From the NCBI GenBank assembly GCA_003327435.1, contig QOQV01000016.1, positions 1 through 51,436 of the forward strand: DNA of 51,436 bases, in the 5' to 3' direction. Shown here piece by piece: positions 46,341 to 51,436 of this stretch. Position 1 is the first letter of the stretch. The number at the start of each line of letters is the position of its first letter. The notes beneath the pieces are model-generated. The model did not search any database. It was not told the DNA's origin and was given only the letters and a program-made list of their open reading frames with translations. The position numbers and the translations under genes are program-made. Origin of the DNA: Ignavibacteriota bacterium. Lineage in GTDB: Bacteria > Bacteroidota > Ignavibacteria > UBA10030 > BY39.

Positions 46341-48802
46341 AAGCAAAAATAGTTCTGTTCATAATTGTAATTTTATCAATGCAAATTTTTTCACAGACAG
46401 AATTCTCGCAGGAGAATGCCGAGAAATATGTAAAGGTACTTGCATCTGATATCGGTCCAAGACCGATGGGTTCACCGGCTGAGCAAAGGGCATTAAAGTT
46501 CGCCCTCGAAAAATTTAAATCTTTTGGTTGCGATACAGCTTTCATTTCGGAAATGATCAAACCTAAATATACAAACACTTCAAGTGGAAATGTAGTTGGG
46601 GTTAAATTCGGAGCGACTCAGAAGGTAATCGTCATTGGCGGACACCTTGATTCAGCTGGACCTGAGATACCGGGCGCAATCGACAATGCATCAGGTAGCG
46701 CGGTTGTTCTGGAACTGGCAAGAATACTTGCTAAAAGAGACAACCAATCAACACTTTTTTTTGTGCTTTTTGGAGGTGAAGAGTATGGCCTGGTCGGTTC
46801 TGAAAATTTCCTCGAGGATATTATGGTAGAAGGGATATCATTATATAAAGGAAAAAATATTACTTACCAGCCGGCACTTGATAGCATTATCCTTATGCTG
46901 AATGTCGATATGGCAAATGGACTGGGAGATATAGAGATTGATCCTCACGGTGCAGAGCTCAATGCACCAAGATGGCTTGTTAAAGCAGCAGTTGAAGAAT
47001 TCTATAATCTTGGTTATAAAAACCTGATATACACTGTACACGCACAAACAATAAACAACTCGGTTCGCAGAAGCGCAAGTTCTGATCACGAAAACTTCAT
47101 CAATCATGGAATACCTGCTCTCGATTTTACAACCGATATCAATACACCAATTCACACACCTCAGGATAATCTCGAAAATTTTGATCCACGAGGTTTGAAG
47201 AGAAGTGGCGACCTTATACTCAGGCTTGTTGAAAGATTTGATAACGGTATCCCTTCAAGAAATGTTGAAGAATACTGGATGTATTTAATTGGTAAATATC
47301 CAATTTTTTTACCTATCTGGGCATTAAGAGTTTTTATTGCTTTTGCTTTTCTAATTGCTGTACTTACTGTTATTATAAAAAGGAGAAAACGTCTTTTAGT
47401 GTATAATGCTCCAGTAATTGAGAATTCATCTACACCGCCACCAAGACCCAAAGGTAAGTTTACCGGCATAAAAGTACTGATTCTATCTGTAATTCCTTTT
47501 CTACTCGCTATGTTTGCTTTTTATTTAATCGGTTGGCTAAAAAATTTAAATCGTCCCTGGTATGCGGATCCATTTCCATATTTTCTCAATGCATTTCTGT
47601 TTTTATTGGTTGGATTCTGGCTGGTATTTCATATCGCAAAGGTATTTTCGCTTACCAGTTGTCATTATTCTTTTTATTTTAAATCGGCAGTGGTGATGAT
47701 AATTTTCCTTGCAGGAGCTTTGCTTCTTGATACAAAGTTAGCAATATACCCAGCTATTGCATTATTGTTTATATCGCTGTCTGCTCTTTTTAAAAATCAA
47801 TACATTAAAATTTTGCTTCTGACTCTTGCACCTTTGCCAATTTTGCGCTTGATTTTTAATGAATGGTTTTATTTTACATTAAGAATGTATGTGTTGCACA
47901 GTGTTGAAATTCCTGGCAGGCATACTCAACTTTTTGTAAATGCTGCTCTGATAGCATTTTTTACAGTTGTTTTTTTCCCTTTCTTTCTCGCATTCGGCTC
48001 GATCTATAGAGAATCTCCTATCACACAAAATATTGTTAAAAAATTTAAATCCGTTAAAGTTTTTGCAACGCTTATAGCTTTGATTATACTTATGAACTTT
48101 TATCTTTATATGCAACCATCTTACAACCAGATATGGCAAAAACCTGTTTTGGTTAAACAGACATTCGATATAAATAATAAAAAATTTTATACAATACTGA
48201 GGAGTCCAGAATATCTTAACGGCATAAAAATTAAATATCAAAATAATGATACAATAATAAGTGCAACGGAGAAAGAAATAGTGCTGATTGAAATGGATTC
48301 ATTGCCGATTGATTTAAAAAATTATAAAATAAAAATGGTTGGTGAATATTTTGAAAGCTTCGGTCATCAAGATGATGATGAGTCTGTTATCAAACCTGTT
48401 AACTATAAACAGTGGGAAAAGTATAAGGATACAGTTTTAAATATTATGCATGCCACGCTTAACCTTAAATATTCACCTTATAAAATCGATATTAATTTGA
48501 GCGGGAAAAAACATATCTTCAAAGATTTTGATGTTTATTGTGAAGATAATCTCAACAAGTTTTCAATCTGGAGTATGCATCAGGATTCCAGTGGTATTGA
48601 ATATTGTAATTTGAAGTACTATTATTTTCCTGAAGTACCCATTAAATTATGTTTTAATTTTGGGGGCAGAAAAAGTAAAGAGGATACAGTTAAAGTAGAT
48701 TTCAGGTTTGTTTATAACTATCCTCTCTATCCAGTTAAAGTATCGAGGGAAAATACAAACTTTATTTTTAGAAGTGAAATAATTAAAGAAGAAGTATTTT
48801 AA
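46337..48802 (+). CDS. M28-family zinc peptidase with polytopic membrane C-terminal domain
   Basis: 821 residues. A signal peptide (residues 1-20) leads to an M28 aminopeptidase domain (about 25-310): GGHLDSAG with His103 and Asp105, IDNASGS with Asp116 bridging two zincs, GGEEYGLVGS with catalytic Glu148 and Glu149, MLNVDMANG, and SDHENFINHGIP. From about residue 327 seven to nine membrane helices follow, then a final soluble domain of about 200 residues. The plan resembles Fxna/ER-type M28 peptidases of eukaryotes and a few bacterial relatives. The peptidase domain should face the periplasm. Overlaps the hydrolase gene by four bases. Confidence 0.85.
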   Translation: MKAKIVLFIIVILSMQIFSQTEFSQENAEKYVKVLASDIGPRPMGSPAEQRALKFALEKFKSFGCDTAFISEMIKPKYTNTSSGNVVGVKFGATQKVIVIGGHLDSAGPEIPGAIDNASGSAVVLELARILAKRDNQSTLFFVLFGGEEYGLVGSENFLEDIMVEGISLYKGKNITYQPALDSIILMLNVDMANGLGDIEIDPHGAELNAPRWLVKAAVEEFYNLGYKNLIYTVHAQTINNSVRRSASSDHENFINHGIPALDFTTDINTPIHTPQDNLENFDPRGLKRSGDLILRLVERFDNGIPSRNVEEYWMYLIGKYPIFLPIWALRVFIAFAFLIAVLTVIIKRRKRLLVYNAPVIENSSTPPPRPKGKFTGIKVLILSVIPFLLAMFAFYLIGWLKNLNRPWYADPFPYFLNAFLFLLVGFWLVFHIAKVFSLTSCHYSFYFKSAVVMIIFLAGALLLDTKLAIYPAIALLFISLSALFKNQYIKILLLTLAPLPILRLIFNEWFYFTLRMYVLHSVEIPGRHTQLFVNAALIAFFTVVFFPFFLAFGSIYRESPITQNIVKKFKSVKVFATLIALIILMNFYLYMQPSYNQIWQKPVLVKQTFDINNKKFYTILRSPEYLNGIKIKYQNNDTIISATEKEIVLIEMDSLPIDLKNYKIKMVGEYFESFGHQDDDESVIKPVNYKQWEKYKDTVLNIMHATLNLKYSPYKIDINLSGKKHIFKDFDVYCEDNLNKFSIWSMHQDSSGIEYCNLKYYYFPEVPIKLCFNFGGRKSKEDTVKVDFRFVYNYPLYPVKVSRENTNFIFRSEIIKEEVF

Positions 48803-48806
48803 AAGT

Positions 48807-49625
48807 ATGCGTTTAAAGATTACATTAAAGACATCAAATCCAGAACCTGTTGTACCTATTAATTATCAATATCCGGTAGCGTCGGCGATTTACAGGATTT
48901 TAAAAAATGCTGAACCAGAATTTTCAAAACTATTGCACGAAAAGGGTTACCCAACTGAGCATAACCGCAGGTTTAAATTCTTTACATTTTCAAAGATGTT
49001 TTTTCCTAACCCTGCAAGAGTAAAAAATAATACGCTTCTGCTAAATGGGAACGAGTCGATATATTTTTTAATTTCCTCTTTTAATGAGGAAGAATTTATA
49101 AAAAAATTTATTATTGGTTTATTTGAATCGCAGGAATTTCCAATTGGACTCAAAAATGTTTGTCATACCAATTTTAAAGTCGCATTTGTTGAAGCATTAC
49201 CAGAGCCAGTACTTCAGGGTACATTAAAATGTATTGCTATATCTCCTGTTTGTGTTTCTGTAAATGATGGGAGTTTACAACCGACATACTTACGAGCCCT
49301 CGACTCAAGAATTCCAGATGCTATAAAAAAGAATTTGCTGTGGAAATACCGCACACTCTTTAATAAAAGTAAGGTAGATTTTGATGGCGAATTTAATTTC
49401 CAGATAGATGCCGATTATATACAAAAAGCTGGAGGGGAGGAACGCGTTTCCAAGTTGATAACTATTAAAGAAAACCAGCCCGATGAAACCAAAGTAAGAG
49501 GTTTTATAGCTCCATTTACGCTAAGTGGTCCAGATATATTACTGAAAATTGCATATAACTGTGGCATTGGAGAAAAAAACTCAATTGGCTTTGGTATGTT
49601 TAAGGTAGAAAACACGATTAATTAA
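48807..49625 (+). CDS. cas6: CRISPR-associated endoribonuclease Cas6
   Basis: 272 residues of the RAMP superfamily. The C-terminal glycine-rich loop CGIGEKNSIGFGMFKV (about 252-267) is the Cas6 hallmark, and the ferredoxin-like N-terminus has His44 and His52 near the usual catalytic position. Cas6 cuts pre-crRNA within repeats, here expected to leave an 8-base 5' handle ATTGAGAC. It begins five bases after the M28 gene stop, which is not a cas gene, and precedes cas1 by 82 bases. No effector genes lie between cas6 and cas1, unlike usual type I-B loci. Confidence 0.88.
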   Translation: MRLKITLKTSNPEPVVPINYQYPVASAIYRILKNAEPEFSKLLHEKGYPTEHNRRFKFFTFSKMFFPNPARVKNNTLLLNGNESIYFLISSFNEEEFIKKFIIGLFESQEFPIGLKNVCHTNFKVAFVEALPEPVLQGTLKCIAISPVCVSVNDGSLQPTYLRALDSRIPDAIKKNLLWKYRTLFNKSKVDFDGEFNFQIDADYIQKAGGEERVSKLITIKENQPDETKVRGFIAPFTLSGPDILLKIAYNCGIGEKNSIGFGMFKVENTIN

Positions 49626-49707
49626 AAGCTGTGAGTTAGCTCATAAATAATTTACCTTCCCTTAGTTAAATTCCCTTTAAGATAAATAATTAAATAGGGG
49701 ATTATTT

Positions 49708-50808
49708 ATGAAACAATATTATTATTTTTTTACAAACGGGAAGTTAAGAAGAAAGGACCGCTCACTTTTTTTTCTATTCGGTGAGCAGGAGAATTCAGAA
49801 CCTGACGAAAGCCAGTTCCCGCTTGAAAATTCTCTCGTTATCAAATCTCAAACAGATGTTAACCAGAACTCCTCTGAAGATGATTCAGATAAAAATAACA
49901 AAATGCATATTCCAATTGAAACTGTTGAATCAATTTTTTGTTTCTCCGAAATTACATTCACAAGAGCTGTATTAAGTTTTCTGGGAAAATTAAATGTACC
50001 TGTTTTTATTTACGACTATTATGGAAATTACTGTGGAACTTATTATCCAAAGTGTGAGGTAATTTCAGGTGAGCGACTTTTAAACCAGGTTAGACACCAT
50101 TTAGATGCAAAACTTCGACTTGAAATTGCCAGAGAGGTTGTGTGTGCATCTATTAAAAATATGGATTCGACTTTGACTTATTACGAAAACCGTGAGATAG
50201 AATTAAAATCTGAGATCGAACAAATCAAAAAAATGTATGAAGATGCTGAAAGCTCAACAGGAATAAAACGCTTGATGGGTGCGGAGGGTTATGCACGGCA
50301 CAATTATTACGATGCCTGGAAAAAGATTCTGGCTGATAAGAATTTTGATGGTAGAAATTCGAACCCTCCTCTGGATCCAATCAATGCCATAATATCTTTT
50401 TTATATTCTTTGCTGTATAATATTTGTACTAACGAGTGTTATCGGATTGGGTTAAATCCTGCAATAAGTTATGTACATGAACTTGGTGAAAACCGTAACT
50501 CCCTTGCGCTTGATATTGCTGATATTTTTAAACCTATTATTTCTGATAGAGTGGCTTTTTCACTTTTGAATAAAGGTCAAATTAACGAAGCCGAGCACAC
50601 AAGGAGCGAAGCAGGTGGAGTTTATTTAAATGAGACAGGGATTAAGATAGTTGCCAGGAAGTTTGATGAAAAGCTACGAAGTACATTTTATCATCGCGAA
50701 TTGAAGCGGCATATATCGCATCGACAGTTAATACAGCACGAGGTATATAAACTGTTAGCACACATAAGTGGTGAGAAACCTTTAAAATGTTTTCGTGCCT
50801 GGTGGTGA
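49708..50808 (+). CDS. cas1: CRISPR-associated integrase Cas1 with N-terminal insert
   Basis: 366 residues, about 30-40 longer than typical type I-B Cas1. The catalytic residues are Glu193 (MGAEGYARHNYYDAW), His257 (SYVHELGENRNS) and Asp272 (DIADIFKP). The N-terminal KQYYYFFTNGKLRRKD and the VFIYDYYGNYCGTYYPK block fit subtype I-B Cas1. Residues about 27-63 are an acidic, Ser/Asn-rich insert (QNSSEDDSDKNNK) in the beta domain. Cas1 joins new spacers to the array with Cas2. A ribosome-binding sequence AGGGGAT precedes it; cas2 follows by 12 bases. Confidence 0.94.
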   Translation: MKQYYYFFTNGKLRRKDRSLFFLFGEQENSEPDESQFPLENSLVIKSQTDVNQNSSEDDSDKNNKMHIPIETVESIFCFSEITFTRAVLSFLGKLNVPVFIYDYYGNYCGTYYPKCEVISGERLLNQVRHHLDAKLRLEIAREVVCASIKNMDSTLTYYENREIELKSEIEQIKKMYEDAESSTGIKRLMGAEGYARHNYYDAWKKILADKNFDGRNSNPPLDPINAIISFLYSLLYNICTNECYRIGLNPAISYVHELGENRNSLALDIADIFKPIISDRVAFSLLNKGQINEAEHTRSEAGGVYLNETGIKIVARKFDEKLRSTFYHRELKRHISHRQLIQHEVYKLLAHISGEKPLKCFRAWW

Positions 50809-50820
50809 GGAGGAAATGTT

Positions 50821-51087
50821 ATGTATGTAATAGCTGTTTATGATATAAATGAGAAGCGTGTTAACAAAATATTAAAGTTAATGCGTCAATATCTTCACTG
50901 GCAGCAGAGGTCTGTCTTTGAAGGTGAGTTAAGTGAAGCAAAAATAGGAGAGTTGATGAGCAAATGTAATAGGATCATAAAAGATGAGGATACGATAAAG
51001 TTTTATATGTTTGAGAGTGTGAAATATTTCAGGTGTGAAATATTGGGTAGTGAAGTAAGGGATGATGGTTTGAGAAATTTTATATAG
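50821..51087 (+). CDS. cas2: CRISPR-associated protein Cas2
   Basis: 88 residues, usual size. MYVIAVYDINEKRVNKIL is the ferredoxin-like first strand with metal-binding Asp8, and LRQYLHWQQRSVFEGEL-like sequence follows, as in Cas2 of type I-B. It forms the central dimer of the Cas1-Cas2 integrase. GAGGAGGA gives a strong ribosome-binding site. The CRISPR array begins 156 bases after its stop on the same strand. Confidence 0.92.
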   Translation: MYVIAVYDINEKRVNKILKLMRQYLHWQQRSVFEGELSEAKIGELMSKCNRIIKDEDTIKFYMFESVKYFRCEILGSEVRDDGLRNFI

Positions 51088-51243
51088 TGTCGTCGATGTC
51101 GGTTTTTGGGAAAATTCCATAACTTATTGAAAATAAATGTGATATGAGGAAAAATCGGGGAAAAAGGGAGGCAACATATTAGATCGACGACGAAAATTTC
51201 AAAAAAGTTTGCAATTTGATTTATTTTTAGTATATTTTATAGG
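51088..51243 (+). promoter_or_regulatory. CRISPR leader
   Basis: 156-base AT-rich, non-coding region between cas2 and the first repeat, expected to hold the array promoter and the Cas1-Cas2 insertion signal. A 9-bp inverted repeat, GTCGTCGAT (51089-51097) and ATCGACGAC (51183-51191), brackets most of it. A promoter-like pair TTTG (51208-51211), 19-base spacer, TATATTTT (51231-51238) would start transcription at about 51243-51244, the first base of the first repeat. Confidence 0.6.
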
Positions 51244-51436
51244 GTTTGAATCGGACCATAGTGGAATTGAGACCTGGATTAAGTATTTAATTAAACTTTT
51301 TAAATTCGAGTTTGAATCGGACCATAGTGGAATTGAGACTTTGTTCATCTATTCCGTTTTTCATTTAATATATAAGTTTGAATCGGACCATAGTGGAATT
51401 GAGACGCTTGCGTGCATACCTTTTAATTAACGGTAT
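51244..51436 (+). CRISPR. CRISPR array (start only; runs off the window)
   Basis: Three identical 30-base repeats at 51244-51273, 51310-51339 and 51376-51405 beginning GTTTGAATCGG and ending AATTGAGAC. Two complete spacers of 36 bases (51274-51309, 51340-51375) and part of a third. The repeat resembles those of type I-B and III systems cut by Cas6. The spacers are AT-rich like the host sequence; I see no match to them elsewhere in the window. Array length cannot be known. Confidence 0.97.

Noticed and set aside
49626-49707. Terminator between cas6 and cas1 (TGAGTTAGCTCA)
   Set aside because: The stem is only four pairs and no T tract follows.
51209-51430. Open frame of 73 codons across the CRISPR leader and array
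   Set aside because: It repeats the same 10-residue unit because it reads through the CRISPR repeats; it is not a gene.
48807-51436. tracrRNA or Cas9/Cas12-type locus
   Set aside because: Cas6 is present, no large nuclease gene is nearby, and no repeat-antirepeat pairing is seen outside the array.

Overview
The window looks like chromosome from an AT-rich, Gram-negative, anaerobe-like member of the FCB group, most likely Ignavibacteria or a close relative within Bacteroidota/Chlorobi. This is inference. It rests on a type IX secretion (T9SS) C-terminal sorting domain, atpD-atpC standing apart from the other ATP synthase genes (as in Chlorobi), and several promoters of the form TTTG-N20-TAnnTTT(G), the Bacteroidota sigma consensus. 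Coding density is high and transfer signatures are few. I saw no transposase, integrase or phage gene.

Region by region. 1-2140: a dispersed hairpin-rich repeat, a perfect FNR-type operator, and a MocA-like/XdhC-like pair for molybdenum-cofactor maturation. 2137-8059 (minus): a tightly packed operon of exported esterase, methylglyoxal synthase, gamma-glutamyltransferase, GlcD-type FAD oxidase and an EamA transporter. 8222-11185: tRNA-Val(CAC) followed at once by the pyrR-pyrB-pyrC operon. Its leader holds a PyrR-type hexaloop hairpin, a 16-codon leader peptide and an intrinsic terminator touching the pyrR start codon. 11331-17179: FN3 lipoprotein, DUF4783 protein, a 1278-residue multi-sensor histidine kinase, and a PgeF/YfiH protein with one metal ligand replaced. 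17190-21924 (minus): RpiB-like protein lacking the catalytic Cys, mannose-1-phosphate guanylyltransferase, alanine racemase, and ATP synthase epsilon and beta. 22083-29553: AmmeMemo A and B proteins, a DUF2520 Rossmann protein, long-form RmlA, crotonase, glycyl-tRNA synthetase and secreted proteins. 29612-31523: TPR protein and ZIP transporter. 31950-43377: MarC, an atypical SDR, then a surface-polysaccharide cluster with an ABC exporter (Wzm/Wzt-like), a Wzi-like barrel, a lipoprotein and five glycosyltransferase genes. 43382-48802: membrane-TPR protein, alpha/beta hydrolase, and an M28 peptidase fused to a membrane domain. 48807-51436: cas6, cas1, cas2 and the start of a CRISPR array (30-base repeats, 36-base spacers) that runs off the window.

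How the parts work together. The pyr operon appears controlled by its own first product through a leader in which the PyrR site, the leader-peptide Shine-Dalgarno and the terminator are interlocked; this is the most interesting regulatory structure here. The 32-43 kb region encodes assembly and ABC-dependent export of a surface glycan, and rmlA and manC elsewhere in the window could supply nucleotide sugars for it. The CRISPR locus has spacer acquisition (Cas1, Cas2) and crRNA processing (Cas6) genes but no effector or cas4 in the window. All family assignments come from reading the sequences; no database search was run.
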